Below are positions 1 to 7,147 of a stretch of 12,598 nt of DNA, piece after piece. Within the stretch, counting starts at the first letter, position 1; every line of letters starts with the position of its first letter. The position numbers and the translations under genes are program-made. The DNA is taken from positions 61,663-74,260 of the forward strand of contig FR882590.1 in NCBI GenBank assembly GCA_000435715.1. Direction: 5' to 3'. The stretch comes from Firmicutes bacterium CAG:145. Its GTDB lineage: Bacteria > Bacillota > Clostridia > Peptostreptococcales > Anaerovoracaceae. The notes beneath the pieces are model-generated. The model searched no databases. It was not told where the DNA came from and saw only the letters and a list, made by a program, of their open reading frames with translations.

Positions 1-12
1 GGCCGGCGTCGG

Positions 13-3000
13 CTATAAGTCAAAATCGTCTCCGAGTCTCAGAGACAATACTTTGGATATTCCATGCTCCGGCATCGTGACTCCGTAGAGCACGTCGGCA
101 TGCTCCATGGTCGCCTTTTGGTGAGTTACTATAGCAAATTGTATATCGTGGAAATTGCGCAGATACTTCGAAAATCTATCTATATTATTGTCATCTAAAG
201 CCGCTTCCACCTCGTCCAGTATGCAGAACGGAGTAGGTCTTGTCTTAAGCACTGCAAACATCAAAGCTATAGCCGTCATAGTCTTCTCGCCGCCGGACAT
301 GAGATTTATATTCTGCAGTTTCTTTCCGGGAGGCTGCGCGACTATCTCTATACCTGCCTCTAGAGGATCTTCCTCGTTATCAAGTCTGAGTTCTGCATGC
401 CCTCCGCCGAACAGCTGCCTGAATATTTCTTCAAAGTTTATCACTACCTTGTCAAAATTATCTTTGAACCTAATCTTTATAGTTCTCTCCATATCGTCCA
501 CTATAGCCTTAAGCTGATCCATGGCGCCGGTGATATCGCTTCTCTGTTCAATCAGGAACTGATATCTTTCGCTTACCTGAGCATATTCGGCTATAGCGCC
601 CACGTTCACATCCCCAAGTTCCCTCAGTCTGTTTCTTATCTCTCTGCTCTCTCTCTGGGCAGGGGACATGGCAAAGTCCTCTTTTTTGAATTCTATGGCC
701 TGAAGATATGATATCTCGAAATCCTCCCACAGCTTTTCTTTAAGAGTATCAAGCTGAGTTTCATTTTTGGCTGCTCTGATCTCCTGGCTGTATTTCTGAT
801 CCTGATAAGAATTGAGAGTCTCCGCCGCTTTGGCCTGGTTCTCTGCCATCTCCTCTATTTCAGCCGAAAGCCGGCCTCTCTCTTCTGTTACTCTTGCTAT
901 GTACTCTTCAAGCATGAGCTTCTCCTGGGTCTTTGCTTTTACTCTTTCTTCCACATCCTCAGAGCCCAAAAGTATAGACTTCTTCTCTTCTGAAAACTGA
1001 TTCAGCATCAGGCTCTTTGCCTCTATCTGCTGCTCTATCTCGCTCATGCTGTCTTTGACTCTGTTCAGAAGCTTCATCAGATTTTCCTTATCTGAATCAT
1101 GTTTGTTCTTTTCTATCCTGGTGGCAGTTATATCATCCGCAGCCTTATCGGCTGTTTCTTTTAATGTGTCATGTTCCTCCATAAGTTTTGTGATTTCTGC
1201 TGCGGCAGCCTCGCCTGCCTTCTGACATTCTTCTGCTTCAGCAGTAAGTCTCTGTGCAGTCTCCTGAGCCTCTCTGAGGTCTTTATCTATGGAAAGAAGC
1301 TGCTGGGTATAACGCTGATCGCTTCCGGACATCTCAATAAATCCGGCCTTCATAGTCTTGAGCTGAGCGTCGATATCGAAGAATTCCATCTGCAGAGATT
1401 TTTCTCTTGCCTCCAGTTCTTCTTTTTCTTCCCTCGCAGCCGATATATTCGATTCTAAAGCGCCGCGCTCTCTTTCGAGTACGTTGCTTTTTTGAGAAAT
1501 TTCTCTTATCTGGTCTGTCAGACGTCCTATCTCGCTCTTTCTTTCCAGCAGATTAGCCGTGGCATTTTTATATTTTCCGCCTGTGATGGCTCCCTGTCCG
1601 TTGACGATCTCTCCCTCGACTGTGACAAATCTAAGAGCGGCCTTCTTGGAAAGGTCGATGGCGTCCTGCATTGTTCTGACTATAGCCACCCTGCCCAGCA
1701 GATACTTAAACACGCCGTCATATTTGTCGCTGTACTTGACTATATCGCAGGCCAGACCTATATATCCTCCTGAAGATGTCACCGAAGGAGGAAGGGCAGC
1801 CTTATTTCCTCTTATGGATGCCATAGGAAGGAAAGTCAGACGTCCCGCTCTGTTATCTTTAAGGGCCTTTATGGCTTCTTTAGCGTCGCTGTCTTTCTGG
1901 CATATTATATTCTGCATAGATGCTCCCATAGCAGTCTCTATGGCCACTTCAAAGCCTCCGGGAACTTCCATGAGTTCTGCCGCCACTCCTTCTATGCCTC
2001 TGAGGCTGCTTTTCATCACGAATCTGACAGCGCCGTTATATCCCTCGTAATTGTTCTCCATCTCTTCGATGGTCTTCTTTCTGGCGTTGATCTGACTCAT
2101 CTTTATATTGATGTGGCTCAGTTCTTTTTCGATTTTATTTTTCTCTTCTGTAAGCCTGAGGAATTTCTTCCTGTTTTCTTCTGCGGCTTTTTTAAGATCC
2201 GAAAGGTTCTCTCTGATCCGTCCGCTTTTCTCCTCCTGGGTTCTTATCTCTTCTTCCCAGGTCTTTCGGTCTTCTGACAGTTTCTTGCTCTCCTGGCCGA
2301 TCTGCTCTTTTCGCTTCATGAGAGAAGCCCTGTAGCTTTCCATGCTCTTGGCCTCTGAATTTTTAGACGATCCCATATTGTACAATTCGTACATCTTGTT
2401 TCTGTTGTCATCTATGCCGGCCAGAATTTCCGACAGCTTCGAGTTTATCGCTGCAGCATTTTCTATCTTTTCTTTCAGATCCTCCTCGGCCGCAGAAAGT
2501 CTGTCTTCTATCTCTTTTCCCTGATCTGAAAGGCGTTCTGCGTTCTCAGCTTCCCGGTCTCTCTTCTGTCTTAACTCTTGGATTTCCCCTTCGACTCTTT
2601 CGGCGTCTCTCTCAAGTGAGCTCAGCCTTTCGGCTTTCATCTGGCTCTTGTTTGTGAGAGCGCTTATCTCTTCTATTCCGGCTACCAGCTTGTCCCTGGC
2701 CTCATTACCCAGCTGTTCCAGATTTTCATTTTTCTGCCTGCTTTGAGCTGTCTTCTCATCAAGAATACGTTTCTCCTGTGAGAGTTTTTCTATTTCTGCC
2801 CCAAGACGGCTTATATCTTCTCTGACTGTCTGGCTGACATCTTCGAGTTTTTCTATATTTTTCAGAGTTATGTTTATCTCAAGTTCTTTAAAACGCTCTT
2901 TGAGCTTCAGATATTCCTCTGCCTTGATGCTGTCGTCTCTGAGGCCGTCTATACGGCTTTCTATCTCACCTATTATATCGTTGACTCTTTCAAGGTTGGC

Positions 3001-3555
3001 TCTGGCAGAATCAAGTTTTCTCTCGGATTCTGCTTTTTTGCTTTTGTACATTACAACGCCGGCAGCTTCTTCAAAGATCTCTCTTCTGCTCTCCGGTTTG
3101 CTGCTGACTATCTCCGATATCTTACCCTGTCCTATTATAGAATAGCCGTCTACACCTATGCCGGTATCCATTATCAGTTCCCGTACGTCTCTCAATCGGC
3201 ACTGATTGTTGTTTATCAGATATTCGCTTTCTCCCGAACGGTACATTCTCCTGGTTATGGCTACTTCATTGTAATCTATGGGCAGTATGCCTGCCGTATT
3301 GTCTATGACAAGAGTGACCTCCGCCATACCTCTGGACTTTCTGCTTGCAGTCCCGGAAAAGATGACTTCTTCCATCTTACCGCCTCTGAGCATCTTGGGA
3401 CTCTGTTCTCCCAGCACCCATCTTATGGCGTCGCTTATATTGCTCTTTCCGCTTCCGTTAGGGCCGACGATACACGTAACACCCTCATGAAACTCTATGA
3501 CAGCAGGTTCTGCGAATGACTTGAACCCGTGCATTTCCAGCCTTTTAAAATACAT
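13..3555 (-). CDS. smc: Chromosome segregation protein SMC
   Basis: Chromosome partition and condensation ATPase, expected to act as a homodimer with ScpA and ScpB on the nucleoid. The 1180-residue length is normal for bacterial SMC. It shows an N-terminal Walker A motif (GPNGSGKS, residues 31-38) and the R-loop region with WVLGEQ from residue 46. A long charged coiled coil covers about 165-500, followed by a hinge at about 502-665 with GYNGAV at its start and GQGAITGG near its end. A second coiled coil runs to about 1000. The C-terminal head has the ABC signature MSGGE (1086-1090) and Walker B CILDE (1111-1115). The ATG at 3555 is preceded by AGGAG and overlaps the end of rnc by 11 nt, so translation is probably coupled to RNase III. 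The stop codon TAG is at 13-15, so the gene is complete. It is the last gene visible in the plsX-rnc-smc unit; ftsY often follows in Bacillota but would lie outside the window. Confidence 0.98.
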   Translation of the reverse strand: MYFKRLEMHGFKSFAEPAVIEFHEGVTCIVGPNGSGKSNISDAIRWVLGEQSPKMLRGGKMEEVIFSGTASRKSRGMAEVTLVIDNTAGILPIDYNEVAITRRMYRSGESEYLINNNQCRLRDVRELIMDTGIGVDGYSIIGQGKISEIVSSKPESRREIFEEAAGVVMYKSKKAESERKLDSARANLERVNDIIGEIESRIDGLRDDSIKAEEYLKLKERFKELEINITLKNIEKLEDVSQTVREDISRLGAEIEKLSQEKRILDEKTAQSRQKNENLEQLGNEARDKLVAGIEEISALTNKSQMKAERLSSLERDAERVEGEIQELRQKRDREAENAERLSDQGKEIEDRLSAAEEDLKEKIENAAAINSKLSEILAGIDDNRNKMYELYNMGSSKNSEAKSMESYRASLMKRKEQIGQESKKLSEDRKTWEEEIRTQEEKSGRIRENLSDLKKAAEENRKKFLRLTEEKNKIEKELSHINIKMSQINARKKTIEEMENNYEGYNGAVRFVMKSSLRGIEGVAAELMEVPGGFEVAIETAMGASMQNIICQKDSDAKEAIKALKDNRAGRLTFLPMASIRGNKAALPPSVTSSGGYIGLACDIVKYSDKYDGVFKYLLGRVAIVRTMQDAIDLSKKAALRFVTVEGEIVNGQGAITGGKYKNATANLLERKSEIGRLTDQIREISQKSNVLERERGALESNISAAREEKEELEAREKSLQMEFFDIDAQLKTMKAGFIEMSGSDQRYTQQLLSIDKDLREAQETAQRLTAEAEECQKAGEAAAAEITKLMEEHDTLKETADKAADDITATRIEKNKHDSDKENLMKLLNRVKDSMSEIEQQIEAKSLMLNQFSEEKKSILLGSEDVEERVKAKTQEKLMLEEYIARVTEERGRLSAEIEEMAENQAKAAETLNSYQDQKYSQEIRAAKNETQLDTLKEKLWEDFEISYLQAIEFKKEDFAMSPAQRESREIRNRLRELGDVNVGAIAEYAQVSERYQFLIEQRSDITGAMDQLKAIVDDMERTIKIRFKDNFDKVVINFEEIFRQLFGGGHAELRLDNEEDPLEAGIEIVAQPPGKKLQNINLMSGGEKTMTAIALMFAVLKTRPTPFCILDEVEAALDDNNIDRFSKYLRNFHDIQFAIVTHQKATMEHADVLYGVTMPEHGISKVLSLRLGDDFDL

Positions 3556-4249
3556 CCGTTTCGCTCCTGTTCAAGCGTGCAAGGGCTTCTTTTGCCGCGT
3601 TCTGCTCCGCTTCTTTTTTGCTCTTTCCGCTGCCCTCTCCCAAGATGTTTCCGTCATATGAGAGATGGACGAAAAATGTCTTATCGTGGGCAGGGCCTTC
3701 TTCTCTGTCCGTCTTATATACTATGGAAATGTTCTTTCCGCTTTTCTGGAGTTTCTCTTGTATTTCCGACTTATAATCGGAAAACAACTTTCCTGACACG
3801 GCTTCTTTTATTATATCGTCAAAGGTTTTTAAAACAAAACGTTTGGTGACTTCGTATCCTGCGTCAAGATACAAGGCTCCTATCACTGCTTCCAGAGCGT
3901 CTGCCAAAATAGAGTCTCTGTCTCTTCCTCCGGCCATCTCCTCGCCGCGTCCTATGAATATATATTTTCCCAGCTCAAATTTTCTGGCTGCTCTGGCCAG
4001 AGAATCCTCGCATACTATGAGGGCTCTGGTCTTAGTCAGCTTTCCTTCTGTCCCTCCGTCTATACGATGGAAGAGTTCTGCGCTGACTATAGCGTCAAAA
4101 AAAGCGTCGCCTAAAAACTCAAGTCTTTCGTTGTCCTGATGCTTCGTATTCTTTTCTCTGTTGTACGAGCTGTGGGTAAGAGCTCTCTCCAGATATATCT
4201 TGTTATTGAACTTATGTCCTATCTCTGATTCAAATTTGCTAATATTCAC
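3545..4249 (-). CDS. rnc: Ribonuclease III
   Basis: Double-stranded-RNA endonuclease for rRNA and mRNA processing in the cytoplasm. The protein has 234 residues, the usual length. The N-terminal catalytic domain carries the family signature NERLEFLGDA at 40-49, with metal-binding E44 and D48, and a second acidic pair D117 and E120 in the LADALEAVIGALYLDAGY stretch. These match the four acidic residues known from Aquifex RNase III. A double-stranded-RNA-binding domain covers about 158-228, ending in the typical GSGKSKKEAEQNAAKEAL helix. The start is a GTG at 4249, preceded by GAGGAG at a workable distance. It lies 11 nt inside the end of plsX, and the gene's own end overlaps smc by 11 nt. This indicates one transcript with translational coupling. 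No missing catalytic residue was seen. Confidence 0.97.
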   Translation of the reverse strand: MNISKFESEIGHKFNNKIYLERALTHSSYNREKNTKHQDNERLEFLGDAFFDAIVSAELFHRIDGGTEGKLTKTRALIVCEDSLARAARKFELGKYIFIGRGEEMAGGRDRDSILADALEAVIGALYLDAGYEVTKRFVLKTFDDIIKEAVSGKLFSDYKSEIQEKLQKSGKNISIVYKTDREEGPAHDKTFFVHLSYDGNILGEGSGKSKKEAEQNAAKEALARLNRSETDVF

Positions 4250-5255
4250 TTAAAGTAATCTCCTCGATCTCCAGCACGGAGTTTTGAATGGTATCGACTA
4301 CGTTTTCACAAACGTAAGGTATCCCCTTGAGGATAGTATTTTTGACAGCGTTGGCGTTTGAAGAGCCGTGCATTTTGACGATAGGTCCCCTCACTCCGAG
4401 TATAGGAGCTCCTCCATATTCCGAGTAGTCGAACTCCTGCTTTAGTTCTGTCATCTTGTCTATCAGCAGGGCCGCTCCAAGCTTAGCTTTTACTCCGTCT
4501 GTAAATTTTTTCTTTATGACCTGCAGAATGTTCCAAGCCAGTCCTTCTGTAAGTTTCAGGAGCACGTTGCCTGTAAATCCGTCTGTTACTATGACGTCGC
4601 ATGCTCCTTTAGGCACCTCCCTGGCCTCTACATTTCCTATAAAATTGAGATGGCTCTGTTCCAGAAGATCGTATGCGGCCTTAGTCAGCGTAGAGCCCTT
4701 AGCCGCCTCTGCGCCTATATTTACAAGTCCCACTTTCGGGTCTTTTCTTCCGATAACTTTTTCCATATAGATATTTCCCATTATGCCAAATTCTAACAAA
4801 TTGTTAGGCTTACAGTCAGCATTGGCTCCCGCATCCACCAGAAGAGACGGTATGCCGCCTACTATGGGATACACGCTGGCCAGAGCGGGCCTGTCTATAC
4901 CTTGTATCCTGCCTAAGATAAATAACCCGCCTGCAAGAAGGGCTCCGGTGGATCCGGCAGAGATGAATATATCTCCCTCTCCGTTTTTGACCATGTTGAT
5001 GCCTTTCACTATAGAAGAGTCCTTTTTGGATCTGACGGCTCTGACGGGAGCGTCATCGTTGGAGATTACTTGCGTTGCGTTTATTACGCTGATCTTCTCA
5101 CTCTCATATTTATATTTTTTAAGTTCAGGTATTATCAGCTCTTCCTGTCCTATTATACATATGTGATGCTGTGTTTCTCTTGAAGCGAGTACCGCCCCTT
5201 CGACTACTGAAAACGGCGCGTTATCTCCGCCCATTCCGTCAAGTATGATCTTCAT
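4239..5255 (-). CDS. plsX: Phosphate acyltransferase PlsX
   Basis: Converts acyl-ACP and phosphate to acyl-phosphate, the donor used by PlsY in the first step of phosphatidic acid synthesis. It acts as a peripheral protein at the membrane. The sequence begins with the diagnostic MKIILDGMGGDNAP and continues with ISAGSTGALLAGG near residue 100 and TDGFTGNVLLK in the C-terminal half. I place the start at the ATG at 5255, giving 338 residues, the usual family length. AAGGAGG sits 5 nt upstream of it. A GTG 24 nt further upstream would add eight residues ahead of this ribosome-binding site and is unlikely. The gene is first in the plsX-rnc-smc unit and overlaps rnc by 11 nt. An acyl-carrier-protein gene, often located between plsX and rnc in Bacillota, is not present here. 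Confidence 0.96.
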   Translation of the reverse strand: MKIILDGMGGDNAPFSVVEGAVLASRETQHHICIIGQEELIIPELKKYKYESEKISVINATQVISNDDAPVRAVRSKKDSSIVKGINMVKNGEGDIFISAGSTGALLAGGLFILGRIQGIDRPALASVYPIVGGIPSLLVDAGANADCKPNNLLEFGIMGNIYMEKVIGRKDPKVGLVNIGAEAAKGSTLTKAAYDLLEQSHLNFIGNVEAREVPKGACDVIVTDGFTGNVLLKLTEGLAWNILQVIKKKFTDGVKAKLGAALLIDKMTELKQEFDYSEYGGAPILGVRGPIVKMHGSSNANAVKNTILKGIPYVCENVVDTIQNSVLEIEEITLSEY

Positions 5256-5294
5256 AATTTCCTCCTTCTTACTGGGCACAACTATACATAGTTT

Positions 5295-5323
5295 ATATTA
5301 GCACAAAAAGGGCAAAAAGCCAA
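5295..5323 (-). promoter_or_regulatory. Promoter of plsX-rnc-smc
   Basis: On the minus strand, a -35 element TTGGCT (5323-5318) and a -10 element TAATAT (5300-5295) are separated by exactly 17 bp. The -10 is preceded by TG in the extended -10 position (TGCTAATAT). Transcription would start near 5288, leaving a leader of about 33 nt before the plsX ATG. Elements were located by eye; the start point has not been mapped. Confidence 0.65.
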
Positions 5324-5359
5324 ATATAAAAAACCTAACCTGTCAGTCGGACCCTCCTT

Positions 5360-5386
5360 TATTCGGCCTGCCTTTTTCTATTCGGC
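5360..5386. repeat. 8-bp direct repeat upstream of plsX promoter
   Basis: TATTCGGC occurs twice on the plus strand (5360-5367 and 5379-5386), with a period of 19 bp. It lies about 40-60 bp upstream of the plsX -35 element. It could be a regulator site or chance; no family consensus is recognised. Confidence 0.4.
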
Positions 5387-5495
5387 AAATCTATAATACA
5401 GGCGAACGCGACTTTTGCTATGGGAAAAGAAAGTCTCGGTCTTTCAAAAAATTCGAAGGTTTGCGGGAATTTTTGATGGCAAACTGATGGCATAG

Positions 5496-5534
5496 AAAAA
5501 CCCCTTTCTCTAGAACTTTGTCTGACAAAAGGGG
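5496..5534 (-). terminator. Intrinsic terminator after flavodoxin gene
   Basis: On the minus strand, CCCCTTT (5534-5528) pairs perfectly with AAAGGGG (5507-5501), followed directly by TTTTT (5500-5496). The enclosed loop of about 20 nt contains a small self-complementary piece (TTTGTCAGACAAA). It lies about 78 nt past the flavodoxin stop codon and separates that gene from the plsX unit. Confidence 0.8.
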
Positions 5535-5611
5535 CTATCTTCACAACCGGCGGTCGTGATCTTCATATGTATCAGGTTCGTCTTTAAAAACGACCTCATT
5601 TTTCGCTGCGC

Positions 5612-6034
5612 TTACACCAGCGCCTTTCCCAGCGCTCTGCAGTCACTCTTAGCCTCGTCATCCGGCGCATCATTGCATATGACGGCGTCGCAGACCAAGA
5701 CTGCGCCGTCTTCTTTGCACGTCTTTTCCCAGTCTCTCATCCACTGGCCGTCTCCCCATCCGTAAGACCCAAAAAGAGCCGTCTTTTTTCCTGATAATTT
5801 AGTCTCGCAGGATTCAAACACCGGAGCGAACTCACTTTCTTCCAGAACTTCGTCGCCCATGGAAGGACATCCGAACGCTATAGCGTCAAAAGAGTCCATC
5901 ATAGAAACATCGAAATCAGTACACATCATCATCACGCCTTCTCCGCCGGCTTCTTTGACTCCTTCCAGCACGGCTTCGGCCATGGCTTCCGTGTTTCCTG
6001 TTCCGCTCCAATAAACTACTGCAACTTTGCTCAT
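5612..6034 (-). CDS. Short-chain flavodoxin
   Basis: Small FMN-binding electron-transfer protein of 140 residues, the size of clostridial short-chain flavodoxins. The phosphate-binding loop is SGTGNTE at residues 10-16 after a hydrophobic first strand (KVAVVYW). FGCPSMGDEVLEE and FGSYGWGDGQWM match the two flavin-contact loops typical of the family. Such flavodoxins replace ferredoxin when iron is scarce. The ATG at 6034 has an AGGTAGG-type ribosome-binding site about 8 nt upstream. The gene appears to be transcribed alone: it has its own promoter and a long leader of about 155 nt upstream, and a clear terminator downstream. The leader contains the same AGTTAG-N6-CTAACT inverted repeat as the ABC operon, and a 21-bp-spaced direct repeat sits upstream of the promoter. 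It is therefore probably co-regulated with the neighbouring operon. Physiological partners are unknown. Confidence 0.93.
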   Translation of the reverse strand: MSKVAVVYWSGTGNTEAMAEAVLEGVKEAGGEGVMMMCTDFDVSMMDSFDAIAFGCPSMGDEVLEESEFAPVFESCETKLSGKKTALFGSYGWGDGQWMRDWEKTCKEDGAVLVCDAVICNDAPDDEAKSDCRALGKALV

Positions 6035-6066
6035 TTTATAACCTACCTTTCAAATTCGATGAATCC

Positions 6067-6130
6067 GGCGCTCCCCCGCATACAAAAGGAAATGGCTTAC
6101 GTCTTGGGAGATCATGCGATCAGAAGCGCC
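6067..6130 (-). other. Predicted folded RNA element in flavodoxin leader
   Basis: In the minus-strand transcript, GGCGCTTC (6130-6123) can pair over its full length with GGAGCGCC (6074-6067) using one G-U pair. Just inside, CGCAT (6118-6114) pairs with ATGCG (6081-6077). The internal loop of about 32 nt holds a CTCCC that could alternatively pair with the GGGAG of the outer strand. There is no U-run after it, so it is not a terminator. It does not match FMN, TPP or SAM riboswitch consensus as far as I can recognise. It may be a stabilising or regulatory leader fold. Confidence 0.35.
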
Positions 6131-6134
6131 TATC

Positions 6135-6152
6135 AGTTAGCTCTAACTAACT
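6135..6152. promoter_or_regulatory. Inverted repeat, putative operator (flavodoxin)
   Basis: Perfect inverted repeat AGTTAG-N6-CTAACT in the flavodoxin leader, about 100 bp before the start codon. An inner CTAACT overlapping the right arm also gives a shorter palindrome, AGTTAG-CT-CTAACT. The same 12 defined bases with the same spacing occur before the ABC operon at 11309-11326. It resembles a dimeric repressor site. Confidence 0.6.
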
Positions 6153-6194
6153 CAATATCTAAAATAAAAACCTTCTATAATCAGGTTCTATTAC

Positions 6195-6223
6195 AGTATA
6201 ATATCGTCCTCTTGTTTTTTCCA
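6195..6223 (-). promoter_or_regulatory. Probable activator-dependent promoter of flavodoxin gene
   Basis: On the minus strand, a near-consensus -10 TATACT (6200-6195) lies 17 bp after a poor -35 TGGAAA (6223-6218). The -35 touches the promoter-proximal direct repeat (6223-6232), as expected for a promoter that needs an AraC-type activator. The predicted start is near 6188, giving a leader of about 155 nt. A weaker alternative -10 (GATATT) lies closer to the gene. Confidence 0.5.
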
Positions 6224-6253
6224 CTCCAAAACAATACAGTTTTACTCCAAAAC
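6223..6253. promoter_or_regulatory. Direct repeats, putative AraC-family activator site
   Basis: ACTCCAAAAC occurs on the plus strand at 6223-6232 and again, identical, at 6244-6253, a period of exactly 21 bp (two helical turns). On the minus strand this reads GTTTTGGAGT twice, upstream of and touching the flavodoxin -35. Tandem direct half-sites spaced by 21 bp are characteristic of AraC-type regulators, and an AraC gene ends 22 bp away. Confidence 0.6.
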
Positions 6254-6274
6254 GACTCTCATTCAACCATCATC

Positions 6275-7147
6275 TCACTCTGCTGCCCTGAGAAAGCCCA
6301 ATTTTCTATACTCTGCCGGCGATATTCCCATCACCTGCTTAAAAGCGGAAGCAAACTTGCTGGCATTATCATATCCATACTCGGCCGCTATATCCAGAAC
6401 CGAGAGTTCCGTCTCGATCAGCCGCCGGGCCGCAGATCGCATCTTCATAGTTTTTATATAAGAATAGATAGTGACTCCGTAAACGCTCTTAAAAGCATTT
6501 TGAAGATGGCTCTGAGATATATTAAACTGCCTGGATAGATCCGCTACAGTCATTTTGCTTTCAGGTCTCTCCGCTATATAAGACGCAGTTCTTTCGGCGG
6601 CTGCCGCCTGGGTCTTAGAGAGAGTCTGATTTCGTCTGCAATCCTGACAGTTCATGGCGCTCAATACCAGCAGGAGTTCCAAGATCTTGACTTTTATGAA
6701 GCCTTTTCGGTAATTTTCAGGAGTATTGCAAAGTTCTGAAAAAATCTGCGCTATGCCCTTATCTCCTCTTATGATACACGCCCCGTCTCTCCCGCACAGT
6801 CTTTTTGCTATTCCTTTGAGCTGTATATCTACATCTTCCAATATGCACGACAGACAGCAGGGAGCAAAGTCGGTATCTATTACCACAGTCGTTCCTCTGA
6901 AACAACCGGCGGAAAAATCTCTCTCCGGAGGGAACTTGTCTCCGACAGCTACGAAAAGATCTCCCTCCATGAGGAAAAAAGATCTTTCTCCTATAGAGAT
7001 CGACATCCGGCCTTCTGCACAGTAGCATATCTCTGTCAGACTTCCTCTGATGTCTATATCAGGCAGCCTGCCGGTCTTCTCATCATGAGATTCGGATATG
7101 AGCCATATTCCGGGAAATATTCTGTCTGCTGAACTATCAATTGTCAT
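6275..7147 (-). CDS. AraC-family transcriptional regulator with Cys-rich N-terminal domain
   Basis: Predicted DNA-binding activator of 290 residues. The C-terminal AraC/XylS domain (about 186-283) has both helix-turn-helix units: one around 200-221 (MTVADLSRQFNISQSHLQNAF) and one around 247-270 (SVLDIAAEYGYDNASKFASAF). It ends in the typical GISPAEYRK. The N-terminal half (1-180) looks like a cupin-like sensing domain and is rich in cysteine: C41, C43, C82, C97, C98, C101, C118, C124, C140, C167 and C170. These include a CCxxC and a CxxC. I choose the ATG at 7147 because it forms an ATGA overlap with the stop of the preceding DUF454 gene and has GGAAGAGG upstream. Longer starts lie inside that gene. 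It is last in the ABC operon and sits next to the flavodoxin promoter, where a 21-bp-spaced direct repeat is a good candidate target. The ligand is unknown; a metal, heme, redox or NO signal is inference from the cysteines and neighbours. Confidence 0.92.
   Translation of the reverse strand: MTIDSSADRIFPGIWLISESHDEKTGRLPDIDIRGSLTEICYCAEGRMSISIGERSFFLMEGDLFVAVGDKFPPERDFSAGCFRGTTVVIDTDFAPCCLSCILEDVDIQLKGIAKRLCGRDGACIIRGDKGIAQIFSELCNTPENYRKGFIKVKILELLLVLSAMNCQDCRRNQTLSKTQAAAAERTASYIAERPESKMTVADLSRQFNISQSHLQNAFKSVYGVTIYSYIKTMKMRSAARRLIETELSVLDIAAEYGYDNASKFASAFKQVMGISPAEYRKLGFLRAAE

Larger units (their letters stand above)
5280..5611. other. Intergenic region between flavodoxin gene and plsX
   Basis: About 350 bp without a supportable gene. 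Reading the minus strand, it holds the flavodoxin 3' untranslated part with a small imperfect hairpin (AGGTCGT...ACGAACCT, about 5572-5595), then the intrinsic terminator (5496-5534). Next come an 8-bp direct repeat (TGATGGCA on the plus strand at 5474-5481 and 5485-5492), another 8-bp direct repeat (TATTCGGC at 5360-5367 and 5379-5386) and the plsX promoter. A GTG-started minus frame at 5359-5544 and a 29-codon frame ending near 5510 both lack Shine-Dalgarno sites and run into the terminator, so I do not call them. No tRNA or recognisable riboswitch was found, and no FapR-type palindrome was seen near plsX. Confidence 0.6.

Noticed and set aside
1559..2050. 163-codon plus-strand frame, and other long plus-strand frames over smc, rnc and the ABC genes
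   Set aside because: They are antisense shadows of strongly conserved minus-strand proteins, are rich in Ser/Leu/Phe as expected from reversed codons, and lack start signals.
5256..5279. Eight-residue longer PlsX starting at a GTG
   Set aside because: The AAGGAGG site would lie inside the coding sequence, and the family starts at MKI(I)LDGMGGD.
5320..5360. T-box leader upstream of plsX (GGAGGGTCCGAC)
   Set aside because: It resembles only part of the T-box core GGGTGGTACCGCG, has no specifier stem or downstream terminator pair, and plsX is not a T-box target.
5359..5544. GTG-started 61-codon minus-strand frame between the flavodoxin gene and plsX
   Set aside because: No Shine-Dalgarno site, no recognisable protein, and it runs straight through the strong intrinsic terminator and the plsX upstream region.
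5560..5585. Possible TPP riboswitch piece (GAACCTGAT on the minus strand)
   Set aside because: Only this octamer-scale match exists; the CUGAGA half and the second stem of the TPP aptamer are missing, and it sits after the flavodoxin gene rather than before a thiamine gene.
5509..5597. 29-codon minus-strand frame ending in the terminator loop
   Set aside because: No ribosome-binding site before either possible ATG, and the frame lies wholly in the flavodoxin 3' untranslated part.
6059..6538. 159-codon plus-strand frame covering the flavodoxin leader and the AraC gene end
   Set aside because: No ribosome-binding site, low-complexity composition, and it is antisense to the conserved AraC DNA-binding domain and to the regulatory repeats.
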